From contig NZ_BPFD01000032.1 in assembly GCF_019655335.1 (NCBI RefSeq), forward strand, positions 1-48,225: a DNA stretch of 48,225 nt, in the 5' to 3' direction. This document shows positions 16,601 to 24,896 of this stretch, in pieces (the stretch's first letter is position 1; each line of letters starts with the position of its first letter). The position numbers and the translations under genes are program-made. The stretch is from Shewanella hafniensis. Lineage in GTDB: Bacteria; Pseudomonadota; Gammaproteobacteria; Enterobacterales; Shewanellaceae. The notes under the pieces are model-generated. The model had not been told where the DNA came from. It saw only the letters and a list, made by a program, of their open reading frames with translations, and did not search any database.

Positions 16601-17197
16601 TTAACTGCGCTTAGTACCCCAAGGATCGTTATCATCCGTCGATGGGCTTGGTCCTGAACGCTCAGTCATTCTGGAATCATTTCTTGAATCATATCTGGGT
16701 TCGCTGCGACGCTGTGAGCTGCTATTGGACGAACCATAGCCAGAACCCGTTCCCCGTCCACCCGCAGTTTTTTTGCCAGCGCTTTTACCCACGTCATTAC
16801 CAAAGCGCTTGCCAGAATTTGGACGGCGGTTACCCGCTTCGTACTCGGCGCTGGCTTTGGCTTGCATTTCAGCGATAGATGCTAATGTTAGCTCCATCGG
16901 TTTACGCGGGACGATACCTGAGGCAAAACCACGTTCACGTGGCTTAAGATCAAACTGCTCACCGACGGCTTTAGGCATACGCTTGAATCGGTATAAGTAG
17001 AAGTTTTCCACTTTCTCCCGCGCCCATTCGGTCTTTTTGAGGAAAATGATACAAGCCTCAATGGTCGGGTTAGTGTTAAAGCAGCCTAGCTTTAATGCCG
17101 CGTATAAAATTTTCCAACCATAAAAATCGACTAACTCAGTGATCATTGTCTCGAGTTTAAGGCCGTGTAATGGGTTGTTCTGTTGCTCTTCTATCAT
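16601..17197 (-). CDS. VF530 family DNA-binding protein with long disordered tail
   Basis: 198 residues. Residues ~5-75 are the VF530 domain (DUF2132): NPLHGLKLETMITELVDFYG, the TNPTIEACIIFLKKTEWAREKVE helix-turn-helix-like part, and a tyrosine-rich end. The solved family member was described as a small DNA-binding protein, and its role is not known. The domain alone is about 75 residues. Here it is extended by ~120 low-complexity residues rich in Arg, Ser, Gly and Asn, ending DPWGTKRS. Such a basic tail could bind nucleic acid. It is monocistronic, with a terminator at 16491-16530. Confidence 0.88.
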   Translation of the reverse strand: MIEEQQNNPLHGLKLETMITELVDFYGWKILYAALKLGCFNTNPTIEACIIFLKKTEWAREKVENFYLYRFKRMPKAVGEQFDLKPRERGFASGIVPRKPMELTLASIAEMQAKASAEYEAGNRRPNSGKRFGNDVGKSAGKKTAGGRGTGSGYGSSNSSSQRRSEPRYDSRNDSRMTERSGPSPSTDDNDPWGTKRS

Positions 17198-17730
17198 GGG
17201 AATTCCAAATCCAGCCCAATTGGCTGATTTTAAGGTATTAGTTTACGGTATTGAGTGGTTAAACGAGTGACTTAATTCGCTACAAAACTCGCGACACTTA
17301 GATCTTACAGTCCTAAAGCCTTCAACTGAGCCATTAAATTTTAGCCGTAAAATCTGCTGCTCGACAAAACTGCGGGAATAATAACGGTAAATACGCTAAA
17401 CGCCTTCTTTTATTTGCGCTAGCAAGGTTTGGCGTCGGCTTTAGTACAAAGAAATAATACCGCAAGCTGGCAGTTTAGATCGGCATATCTGCGATATCAT
17501 GCAAACGCTATAAACTCACGCCTTCACCTATCCGCAAATAAACGCAACTGAAACGGCTCGATTTATCGCTGCGCATCACATACTAGCTCGCATATTTAGC
17601 CCTTAGTCTGTATACTCCGCGACCTTATTATCCCCACTTTACTATTTTGGCTTAGAGTGGGTGAAGCGCATGTTTCATTTTGAGGCTTGTTTATCACAAT
17701 CCCCGTTAGCAAATACCTAGGAAAGCTCCT
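17198..17730. other. Divergent intergenic region (VF530 gene / ybiT)
   Basis: About 533 bp with no convincing gene. A TATACT hexamer at 17611-17616 preceded by TG could be the -10 of ybiT, giving a ~110-nt leader. AGGAAAG at 17719-17725 is the ybiT ribosome site. No riboswitch or RNA gene was recognised. Confidence 0.4.
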
Positions 17731-19341
17731 TTGATCTCTACCGCGAACATCACGATGCAGTTTGGCCCAGAGCCATTGTTTGAAAACATTTCAGCGAAAT
17801 TTGGCAATGGTCACCGCTATGGTTTGATCGGCGCGAATGGCTGTGGCAAATCGACCTTTATGAAGATCTTAAGCGGCGCGTTAGCGCCAACCTCTGGTAA
17901 TGTGTCTATCACGCCCGGCTTAAAAGTCGGTACTCTGAGCCAAGATCAGTTCGCCTTTGAACAATACAGTGTGATCGATGCGGTGATCATGGGGGATGTT
18001 GCCCTGTGGAAAGTCAAGCAGGAACGCGATGCCATTTACGCCAATCCGAATATGACTGAAGAAGATGGCATGCGCGTTGGCGATCTTGAAAGTGAATTTG
18101 CCGAAATGGATGGTTACAGCGCTGAAAGTCGCGCCGGTGAAATTCTGCTCGAAGCGGGTATTGAAGAATCTTTCCATTACGGTCTAATGCAACAAGTGGC
18201 ACCGGGCTGGAAATTGCGGGTCTTGTTAGCCCAAGCGCTATTTGCCAACCCAGATATTCTGCTGCTCGACGAACCAACCAACAACTTGGATATCCATACC
18301 ATTAGCTGGTTAGAAACCGAGTTGAACAAACGTAAATGCACCATGATCATTATTTCCCATGATAGGCACTTCTTAAATGCCGTCTGTACCCACATGGCGG
18401 ATATCGATTATGGCGAATTGCGCATTTACCCAGGTAACTACGAATACTTCCTCGCACAATCGGCATTGCTGCGCGAACAATTATTGTCGGGTAACGCCAA
18501 GAAAAGTGCTGAAATCGAAGAGCTGCAAGACTTCGTTAACCGCTTCGGTGCCAACGCATCTAAGGCAAAACAAGCCAGCTCGCGCGCGAAGAAAATGGAC
18601 AAAATCAAGCTTGATGAAGTCAAATCATCAAGCCGTATCCACCCTTCTATTCGTTTCGATGCTGGCAAGAAAATGCATCGCCAAGCACTGATCCTTGAAG
18701 ATTTGGCCCACGGGTTTGATGGTGAACTGCTATTCGAAGGCGGCGACTTAATCCTCGAAGCCGGTGCAAAATTAGCGATTATCGGCGAAAACGGCGTGGG
18801 TAAAACCACTTTCCTACGCTGCTTAGTTAATGATCTAGAACACAATAAAGGCGTGATCAAGTGGTCAGAAAACGCATCAATCGGCTACTGCCCGCAAGAC
18901 AGCAGTGACGAATTTGATAACGACTACACGCTAATGGATTGGATGTCACAATGGCGCCAACCTAAGCATAACGATCTTATGGTACGCGCCATGTTAGGCC
19001 GTCTGCTGTTCACCGAAGATGATGCGAACAAGAAAGCCCGTAACTGTTCAGGCGGAGAGAAAAACCGCTTGTTATTCGGTAAGTTAATGATGCAAGACAT
19101 CAACGTGCTGATCATGGACGAACCGACAAACCACATGGACATGGAAGCCATCGAAGCACTCAATAATGCATTGAAAGACTTTGAAGGCACTTTGATATTC
19201 GTCAGCCATGACCGTGAGTTTGTATCGTCGCTCGCTACACGTATCATTGATATTAAAGATAAAAAAGTGATTAACTTCCAAGGTACCTTCGATGAGTATC
19301 TTTCAAGCCAAGCTGAAATGGAAGCGAGAAAAAGCGCGTAA
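17731..19341 (+). CDS. ybiT: ABC-F ATPase YbiT
   Basis: A 536-residue soluble protein with two ABC ATPase domains and no membrane segment. Residues align closely with E. coli YbiT throughout ([20 protein letters not shown]). Walker A motifs are GANGCGKST and GENGVGKTT, and Walker B motifs are [12 protein letters not shown] and [12 protein letters not shown]. The second signature is CSGGEKNR, and the first is atypical, as in YbiT. The interdomain linker (about residues 240-310) is basic and helical ([20 protein letters not shown]), the P-site tRNA interaction motif of ABC-F proteins. These act on the ribosome to relieve stalled translation states. The start is TTG at 17731 with AGGAAAG 5 nt upstream. 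A terminator follows at 19390-19422, so it is monocistronic. Confidence 0.95.
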   Translation: MISTANITMQFGPEPLFENISAKFGNGHRYGLIGANGCGKSTFMKILSGALAPTSGNVSITPGLKVGTLSQDQFAFEQYSVIDAVIMGDVALWKVKQERDAIYANPNMTEEDGMRVGDLESEFAEMDGYSAESRAGEILLEAGIEESFHYGLMQQVAPGWKLRVLLAQALFANPDILLLDEPTNNLDIHTISWLETELNKRKCTMIIISHDRHFLNAVCTHMADIDYGELRIYPGNYEYFLAQSALLREQLLSGNAKKSAEIEELQDFVNRFGANASKAKQASSRAKKMDKIKLDEVKSSSRIHPSIRFDAGKKMHRQALILEDLAHGFDGELLFEGGDLILEAGAKLAIIGENGVGKTTFLRCLVNDLEHNKGVIKWSENASIGYCPQDSSDEFDNDYTLMDWMSQWRQPKHNDLMVRAMLGRLLFTEDDANKKARNCSGGEKNRLLFGKLMMQDINVLIMDEPTNHMDMEAIEALNNALKDFEGTLIFVSHDREFVSSLATRIIDIKDKKVINFQGTFDEYLSSQAEMEARKSA

Positions 19342-19389
19342 TGTTGTGCTTTGATAAACCTTAATCGGCTATGTCAGCTTGATTAAAAG

Positions 19390-19422
19390 AGTCGTCATTG
19401 GAGAACCTACTGACGACTTTTT
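19390..19422 (+). terminator. Rho-independent terminator of ybiT
   Basis: AGTCGTCA and TGACGACT form an 8-bp perfect stem around a 13-nt loop, followed by TTTTT. Confidence 0.85.
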
Positions 19423-19515
19423 ATCGATATCTAAAGAGCGATATGATTGGTAAAACATGAAGTATTGCTGCTTTGGGCCTTGGATACACAGCTGTCTATT
19501 CGTTATCTAGAGTGC

Positions 19516-19521
19516 TATAAT
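19516..19521 (+). promoter_or_regulatory. Extended -10 promoter of the small antitoxin-like gene
   Basis: A perfect TATAAT preceded by TG and one base (TGC-TATAAT) lies 26 bp before the ATG at 19548. GAGGT lies about 8 nt before that ATG. No good -35 is visible, which is acceptable for an extended -10 promoter. Confidence 0.55.
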
Positions 19522-19547
19522 TCATGCACTTAATTGAGGTTGATCCG

Positions 19548-19703
19548 ATGAAAACTAAATCAAAAAACACACAAGTGACTCAAAATCGACTCTATCGCGC
19601 TGTGGCCAGTTCAACCGCTATTGAGACGGGTAAAACTACGGCTGAAGTTGAAGCAAAATTGAAGGCCAAAAAAAGCCGTTTCAGTCATTTGACCTTAGCC
19701 TAA
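19548..19703 (+). CDS. Small protein with Fic-inhibitory-helix motif; candidate antitoxin
   Basis: A 51-residue basic protein. Residues 17-28 read RAVASSTAIETG. Class I Fic antitoxins such as VbhA carry an inhibitory helix with (S/T)xxxE(G/N), and VbhA has an Ala-Ser-x-x-Leu-Glu-Gly context. Here S22-x-x-x-E26 is present, but the next residue is Thr with Gly one later. The gene ends 3 bp from the Fic gene on the other strand, tail to tail. A strong extended -10 promoter and GAGGT ribosome site support a real, well-expressed gene. The role as antitoxin is inferred from the motif, from the neighbour, and from the absence of an inhibitory motif in the Fic protein itself. Confidence 0.6.
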   Translation: MKTKSKNTQVTQNRLYRAVASSTAIETGKTTAEVEAKLKAKKSRFSHLTLA

Positions 19704-19706
19704 ACT

Positions 19707-20333
19707 TCATTCGTTTTTAGCGCTGAGCACATCGTTTACCAAACGAGCCATATGTTGATAATCCCCACCCAACCCTGCTTGAATTGACTTAAAATAAAAA
19801 TCTCTATTTTGTTCCCAAATCCCATAATCAAGTGGGAGATAACCCGCCTTTACTGCCATAACATCGAGTATCAAACGTGACAAACGTCCATTTCCCTCTC
19901 TAAATGGGTGAATTAGGATAAATTCCACATGACTTTCAGCCAAGTAACTCACAACTTCATCTCTAGAAAATGAATTTAAACCATTGAACTTGCTTAAATA
20001 TTCCTTTTCAAACTGAGTGAGACACTTAAGTATTTGAGCCGCTGCCGTAAATTCGAAACCACCTTTTCCCATATTGACTGTACGCCGCTCACCAGCCCAG
20101 TAATAAACATTACCGAGCCATTTTCGATGCCACTCAAAGAGCATACCAACCGATAGATGCTCGCTTTCAATAACACCAGATTGAAACACGTACTCATAAA
20201 GCTTTAGTAACAACTGTGTCTCTACCTCTGCCATATCCTCTTCATCGGTTATCGCGAGTTTGTTACGAAGTATATGGCCGCCAGAACCGGGTTCGAATTC
20301 ATCTTCGGTAGTGCCAATATGATATTTCGACAT
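19707..20333 (-). CDS. Fic-domain protein (AMPylating toxin-type enzyme)
   Basis: A 208-residue protein with a complete Fic core motif, HPFREGNGRLSR, at residues 142-153. The catalytic His, the acidic metal-binding Glu and both Gly/Asn/Arg nucleotide contacts are present. Such enzymes usually transfer AMP (or another nucleotide moiety) to Ser, Thr or Tyr of targets. The beta-flap region is around GERRTVNMGKGGFEF. No (S/T)xxxE(G/N) inhibitory helix is seen at either end, which fits a class I Fic protein needing a separate antitoxin. The start MSKYHIGTTEDEFEPGSGG at 20333 was chosen: the frame extends upstream to 20426, but the extra residues form an unlikely hydrophobic leader. Its promoter must lie in 20334-20452. 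Confidence 0.88.
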   Translation of the reverse strand: MSKYHIGTTEDEFEPGSGGHILRNKLAITDEEDMAEVETQLLLKLYEYVFQSGVIESEHLSVGMLFEWHRKWLGNVYYWAGERRTVNMGKGGFEFTAAAQILKCLTQFEKEYLSKFNGLNSFSRDEVVSYLAESHVEFILIHPFREGNGRLSRLILDVMAVKAGYLPLDYGIWEQNRDFYFKSIQAGLGGDYQHMARLVNDVLSAKNE

Positions 20334-20452
20334 GATAATAGACCCGCTAACTGTAATAACTAATAGAAAAGCAAATATCCGAGTCACAGACAACTTAACA
20401 CAACTACTCGATGAGATTGACCACACAAGTCTTTGAAATAGGTATGTAGAAA

Positions 20453-21037
20453 CTATGGGCTATAAATTAGCTTATTAATTTTTTTAACCAATGTCTCACG
20501 ATTTTTAGCCAGTTTAAAAATTGTCGGCAAATGTCGAATGACTATCGGCTCTGACTCGAATACCGCATCGCGATCTTTGGCTTGAATATAATCACGGATC
20601 TGAAGCATCATCTGTTTATTAAATGCCCAAAGTGAATGACCTTTAAACTCAAGGGAATAAAATGAATCATTGGGCCATTCAAGTCGATGTTTCTGTTTTG
20701 CCATACACTGATAACAACAAATAAGACCAAGATCTGTACCATCTGTAAAAGCACTGTTCGCCCTATGTTCCCAAGTCGAAGTACCTTGGTATTTTTCTGG
20801 CAATTTTTCCCGCCAAGAAGCATCCAATAGCGGAGGGAAAAACAGCACACCAGGCCATTTATGGGCAAATCTTTGATTAAACTGCTTGATCTCAAACTGC
20901 CGACCCTCAAATAAATGCACATCTTTTTTCTCTAAACGAAAAACATGGGCAAAGGTAAAAGTGGCGCAGCCAGTACAATGGGGGCAAGTAACCTCAACTC
21001 CGTTTGGTAGGCTAAAAAACTCATAAAATCCTGTCAT
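20453..21037 (-). CDS. Hypothetical protein with zinc-ribbon-like CxxC pairs
   Basis: A 194-residue soluble protein of no family known to me. It has two Cys pairs, CPHC (residues ~18-21) and CCYQC (about 107-111), which could form one split zinc site. A basic C-terminal segment (LAKNRETLVKKINKLIY) ends the protein. GGAATG lies upstream of the ATG. It shares strand with the lipoprotein gene just upstream (21 bp between them), so the two may be co-transcribed. Nothing shows a link with the Fic gene beyond proximity. Confidence 0.65.
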   Translation of the reverse strand: MTGFYEFFSLPNGVEVTCPHCTGCATFTFAHVFRLEKKDVHLFEGRQFEIKQFNQRFAHKWPGVLFFPPLLDASWREKLPEKYQGTSTWEHRANSAFTDGTDLGLICCYQCMAKQKHRLEWPNDSFYSLEFKGHSLWAFNKQMMLQIRDYIQAKDRDAVFESEPIVIRHLPTIFKLAKNRETLVKKINKLIYSP

Positions 21038-21058
21038 TGATATGACATTCCAAATGAT

Positions 21059-21487
21059 TTAGAGACTAATTTGGAGCTCATCAATTTTCCAACCACCTTC
21101 ATTTATCATGCTAATTCTTTGTTTTTCATTCGCCTCCGATGCATTACCACAGAGATCTTTTTGTGCATATTCAAGGACGGCCGTATCCCCTTCTATCACC
21201 TGCGACACTAAGGTGAGTGCTTTGCACTTGGCAGCGGCTTTTGAAAATGAAAGATAAGATGCGATCACTTCATCGCGGGATAGCTTCATCTGCTGCATAT
21301 ACTGCGGGAACTTAGACTCAACATTCGCTTGCTTACGTTGGGTATAGTAAGCCTTGTCCTCTTGATAACTTATCCCCTGCTGTACTTTAGCATTGTACTC
21401 GTCATACACTTCACTCGGCGATTTAGGCGTTGTACAACCTATCAGCACAAGCACAGATATGGGCAGTAAGAAAATCGATTTCATCAT
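21059..21487 (-). CDS. Putative lipoprotein
   Basis: About 142 residues. A short N-terminal signal (MMKSIFLLPISVLVLIGC) ends with a lipobox-like LIGC, so the Cys would be lipidated and the protein anchored in the periplasm. The mature part is charged and helical early (EVYDEYNAKVQQG) and then has a compact region with one possible disulphide (Cys at KCKAL and at DLCGN). The end, GGWKIDELQI, resembles DUF4878/NTF2-like lipoproteins, but this is only a similarity by eye. GGAGG lies 3-7 nt before the two adjacent ATGs at 21487 and 21484. An upstream ATG (21508) would put residues before the signal and is rejected. Confidence 0.75.
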   Translation of the reverse strand: MMKSIFLLPISVLVLIGCTTPKSPSEVYDEYNAKVQQGISYQEDKAYYTQRKQANVESKFPQYMQQMKLSRDEVIASYLSFSKAAAKCKALTLVSQVIEGDTAVLEYAQKDLCGNASEANEKQRISMINEGGWKIDELQISL

Positions 21488-21596
21488 CGAACCTCCAAAA
21501 CTAGACATGTATTATCAATAAAAGTGAAATAATCCTTTTTAGTAACTCTGTCATACCTTTCCTTTAAAAATAGATAATTAAGATTTTTAAACTGAA

Positions 21597-22754
21597 TTAA
21601 CGCCACGTTTTCCAATCATGATCCAGTTGTTTGATGCCACCAGGATAACGTGTAAATAGTTCATCGATTACTTTAGCTTGGCAGCGTTGCTCACTCAATT
21701 GCAGCAAAAGCTGCTTTAAGGTCACTCGACCTTGGCGAGTGCTAAAGAGGAAAGCCATAAAACTGTGAGCATGCTGGTATAACGCAGCTTGTTTTTGCCC
21801 CTGCCAATCATGGTCTGAAGCCGTTAATAGTTCACTCAATCCCATTGATAAAGGAATAGATTCGTCGACGACACGATATGCGTGACTTCGGCTGGTATTG
21901 TTTTGAATGATGGCATCATAACGATTATTTGTATCAATCGTTGCTAGAAAAGCGGGCGATTCAAAATATTCCGCCATGCCTTCATTAAACCAGCGCGGAG
22001 TATGACCAAATTGACCCGCATTAATGACATGAACGCTTTCGTGAATTGCAGTACGAAACGCTTGAGCATCTTCTCTGTGCCAAACTGCGGCCAAATTATG
22101 CTGACTTGAATAGAATCCTTGGCTTGCACCTACCGTGGATGCGTACTGTCTTTTAAGTTTATTATAGGCAGTTAAATTGCCTGCAAGCATCAAGTTAACC
22201 TTAATGGGCTGTAGGGTGCGCTTGGGTAGATATTGACGATAAATTTGATCGATTTGATTGATAGTGCTGGTCAGTCGGTCCCTAAAAAATGGCGGTGGAG
22301 TACTGACTAAGGAATCAATGTTCAATTCGAAATTGTATTTAGGTTCAGTATATTGAGTTAACTTACTCTCAGCTGATGCATGATTTATATCAGAAAAATG
22401 AGTTATGCCATTCTCATCAACCCAAGTATAAACACCCCCCACTTTTTGTTGTGCAATGCGTCCTTCTTGCACAGTCAACAAATCACAACCTAGGTACTGA
22501 TCTTCACCATGATATTCATCTACTTGCTGATTAGTATTTGGCAGATCATTAACACGAGTCATTAATGGCATAGAGCTCGCTGAACACCATTGCCAATTCT
22601 GTTTTATACAAACTTGCTGTAACGGCTGAGCTAGCTCTGCAAATACTTGGGAAAACTCAACACGAAACCAACGACCATGATAATGATCAATCAGTAGCGC
22701 TAAAATCGCCATGATGAACAACATCAAAAAACTACGCTTAAATCGGCTATCCAT
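21597..22754 (-). CDS. Membrane-anchored gluzincin-type metalloprotease with DUF4124 domain
   Basis: A 385-residue protein with an N-terminal membrane anchor (residues ~8-22, FLMLFIMAILALLID) and an extracytoplasmic body. A DUF4124-type segment, VYTWVDENGITHFSD (108-122), is typical of envelope proteins of gammaproteobacteria. The peptidase part has HESVH (238-242), followed 16 residues later by NEGMAEYFE with the third-ligand Glu, a DUF1570/M1-like gluzincin arrangement. It lies 19 bp after the HNH gene on the same strand, so all three genes from 24511 to 21597 could form one transcript. Substrate unknown. Confidence 0.85.
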   Translation of the reverse strand: MDSRFKRSFLMLFIMAILALLIDHYHGRWFRVEFSQVFAELAQPLQQVCIKQNWQWCSASSMPLMTRVNDLPNTNQQVDEYHGEDQYLGCDLLTVQEGRIAQQKVGGVYTWVDENGITHFSDINHASAESKLTQYTEPKYNFELNIDSLVSTPPPFFRDRLTSTINQIDQIYRQYLPKRTLQPIKVNLMLAGNLTAYNKLKRQYASTVGASQGFYSSQHNLAAVWHREDAQAFRTAIHESVHVINAGQFGHTPRWFNEGMAEYFESPAFLATIDTNNRYDAIIQNNTSRSHAYRVVDESIPLSMGLSELLTASDHDWQGQKQAALYQHAHSFMAFLFSTRQGRVTLKQLLLQLSEQRCQAKVIDELFTRYPGGIKQLDHDWKTWR

Positions 22755-22773
22755 CGCCCGTTTTCCTCAATAT

Positions 22774-23835
22774 CTAAATTGCTGTGCTCGATAAGTCATT
22801 ATCTGTCGCGTTAAAAGGCACAAAGGTCTTTTTATCGAGCCATAGAGGCGAGCGATTTTGTCCTGCAAGCTGATAGGCCCAAGTGGTGATGGCTTCGGAG
22901 CGATCACTCTCACAGACGAAATATCGGCTGAGTTCAGAGTGCAACGCTTGGCCGTGCTGGATAATATTTTGCTCATACCAGTTATCTTTATGGTGCTGAG
23001 CGGCAAGATGATCGCGTTTATTGTTATTGCAACTGCTATGAGCGAGGACAAAATTATGGCCTAAATCATTAGGATATCGTGTCCAAGGAATAAAGTGATC
23101 CACTTCACCAGTTTCTTTTAATGACTTATGGCAATAGAAGCATTGGCCTTTTTGGATATCAAGTAGTAAAGGTCTGGCGTGAGTGATCGTTTGTCGGTCA
23201 CTGCCAAATAGAAACTCGCTTAAATTGCCTTTATTGCCAATAACGACCTGATTTGCGGGAAACTCGGCGACTTTCTGCACCCATTGAGTACGAGCCAATG
23301 ACACCACTAAATCGTGAAATCGCCTGAAGCAAAATGCTATGCCCGGATTTAACTCAATGTAATTTTTCGTTTTATCATGGGGATAAAGAAAACAATCTGC
23401 GCTTCGGGACAAAATTTGTAAGCGCCATAACGGACCCTCTTTAAAGGTAGCGCGTGTTTTACGCAATAAAGCTGGATAACTAAGATGCGCTTTTAACTGG
23501 GATAAACTGTTAACGCCTTGATTACGTAGCTCAATCAAACTGTTGATTAAGGCTGATTGCTTTCCATTATTTTGAAGTAGAACAAAATGCGCATTAACGG
23601 CACCAAAAGGTAAAGAGTGTTGCCAATAGAGTTCAATAAACTTTTCTACCAGCTCATCAATACTGATGGCGGTTCTCTGTTCAGGATCGGCATTAAGTAT
23701 TAATGGCCGTTCGATGCAGACATCTGCGATCGCATGCAGTAAGGCAAATTTGTATGTTGCAACGAAATCACCTTCCACTAACAGACGTTGTAAATAGCTA
23801 ATAAATTCAACTTGTTTTCTCGCATCAATCGGCAT
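22774..23835 (-). CDS. HNH endonuclease domain protein
   Basis: A 353-residue protein. The N-terminal ~130 residues are helical (RKQVEFISYLQRLLVEGDFV, then ATYKFALLHAIAD), a region I have seen attached to HNH domains in many bacteria. Residues 231-280 form the nuclease: CFYC (232-235), the catalytic D246-H247 in EVDHFIPW, N261, and the closing C269-N-N-N-K with H276. This is a complete HNH/zinc beta-beta-alpha-metal site. The gene's ATG overlaps the 3' end of the methyltransferase gene by 11 bp, so the two are translationally coupled. A nuclease paired with a methyltransferase suggests restriction or nucleic-acid repair, but the methyltransferase lacks DNA-methylase motifs. Function is therefore open. 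Confidence 0.85.
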   Translation of the reverse strand: MPIDARKQVEFISYLQRLLVEGDFVATYKFALLHAIADVCIERPLILNADPEQRTAISIDELVEKFIELYWQHSLPFGAVNAHFVLLQNNGKQSALINSLIELRNQGVNSLSQLKAHLSYPALLRKTRATFKEGPLWRLQILSRSADCFLYPHDKTKNYIELNPGIAFCFRRFHDLVVSLARTQWVQKVAEFPANQVVIGNKGNLSEFLFGSDRQTITHARPLLLDIQKGQCFYCHKSLKETGEVDHFIPWTRYPNDLGHNFVLAHSSCNNNKRDHLAAQHHKDNWYEQNIIQHGQALHSELSRYFVCESDRSEAITTWAYQLAGQNRSPLWLDKKTFVPFNATDNDLSSTAI

Positions 23836-24511
23836 TCAGTCGCTCCTGAATAATAACGCTTGCTTCAGGTGCATTTACGCTTGGCATCAGTTTGGATATA
23901 AAAACTAGCGTCTGCCAATGCACTTGTGTGCGACCGAGTTTGTCAGTCTCATCTTGGCTCGAATCTAAAAGTTGTAGCTGACAATCTGCAGCCAATGTGA
24001 GCAGTTCATCAGCACTAACGGGGTGCATAACGCGCGCATCGGGGCTTGGACCATGGCGCAAACTGATGACTAAAAGTCCCGTCAAATTGAGTAAACGTGA
24101 GAGTGTTGCCAGTGCAAGTGGGCGCTCAGAGGGTGATAAATGCATCCACACAGCGCTGAGTAAAATCAGATCAAACTGTTGCGCTAGGCCAACCACTTTT
24201 TGCAACTGAGGTAAACTATCCTCAATCCAGCTCACGGGCAAATCTCGGGTTAACACCTGCCCCATTTTCGCTAAAGTAATAGCAGGTTCGATTGCTATAA
24301 TTTGCGTTTCTCTGCCCTGTGCCCTTTGGGCTAAGTAATGCACATCCCGCCCAGAACCGGCTCCAACATCCAATATCGACAGTGTATTTTTGGCGAGTAG
24401 AGGTAAAAGATGATGTAACCAACTTGAATGCACTTCTTCAAAGGTTTTAGACAAATACTGTGCCGCGAGTATTTCGGCGTGGTCATTATAAAATGCTATG
24501 CTCACTGACAA
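23825..24511 (-). CDS. Class I SAM-dependent methyltransferase coupled to the HNH gene
   Basis: A 228-residue methyltransferase. Motif I reads ILDVGAGSGRD (residues 46-56), followed by an acidic loop IIAIEPA and a post-motif region FDLILLSAVWMHLSPSERP typical of Methyltransf_25/12-like small-molecule or protein methylases. It has no (D/N/S)PP(Y/F/W) or PCQ motif, so it is not a standard adenine-N6 or cytosine-5 DNA methylase. It overlaps the downstream HNH gene by 11 bp and is the first gene of the cassette. The promoter lies in the AT-rich 24512-24600 region. Confidence 0.85.
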   Translation of the reverse strand: MSVSIAFYNDHAEILAAQYLSKTFEEVHSSWLHHLLPLLAKNTLSILDVGAGSGRDVHYLAQRAQGRETQIIAIEPAITLAKMGQVLTRDLPVSWIEDSLPQLQKVVGLAQQFDLILLSAVWMHLSPSERPLALATLSRLLNLTGLLVISLRHGPSPDARVMHPVSADELLTLAADCQLQLLDSSQDETDKLGRTQVHWQTLVFISKLMPSVNAPEASVIIQERLNAD

Positions 24512-24896
24512 CGATCCTTTTGCAACAAGTGATTGTTTTTAATGAGGCTAACTTATCACAATCGCTTTTGATACAAAATACACGTCATCATTATCCTGCT
24601 GTTTTACATAAAATATTTTACGTTTTGCCGTTTTATGTCACAACGCGAATATTGGCGATTTAAAAAGGAAGTCTATTTAGGGAAGCGACATCTCTACATT
24701 TCTCCGTCGTTTTTTTTGCAGTGGTTTACACTCTATTAGTCAGAGAGAAAATACGCGCAATTGATTGAATCTGTTGCATCCTTCTGTGGAGAACAGAGTC
24801 AATTTTAGTATCAGTGTAAAAGGGTTTCATCGTCTCGGGCTGTGACGACATCGGGATGAAAGCCTATGGCTCAATCATTTAGGATATCTATCGCCT
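24512..24896. other. Divergent intergenic region (methyltransferase / GGDEF response regulator)
   Basis: About 385 bp with promoters for both flanking genes. It is AT-rich, especially 24520-24720, with a T-run at 24709-24717. No RNA gene or clear operator was recognised. AGGAT lies about 14 nt before the ATG of the response-regulator gene. Confidence 0.4.

Noticed and set aside
20334..20426. N-terminal extension of the Fic protein giving a hydrophobic leader
   Set aside because: Fic proteins of this type start with the short acidic segment at 20333; the extension looks like upstream promoter DNA read in frame.
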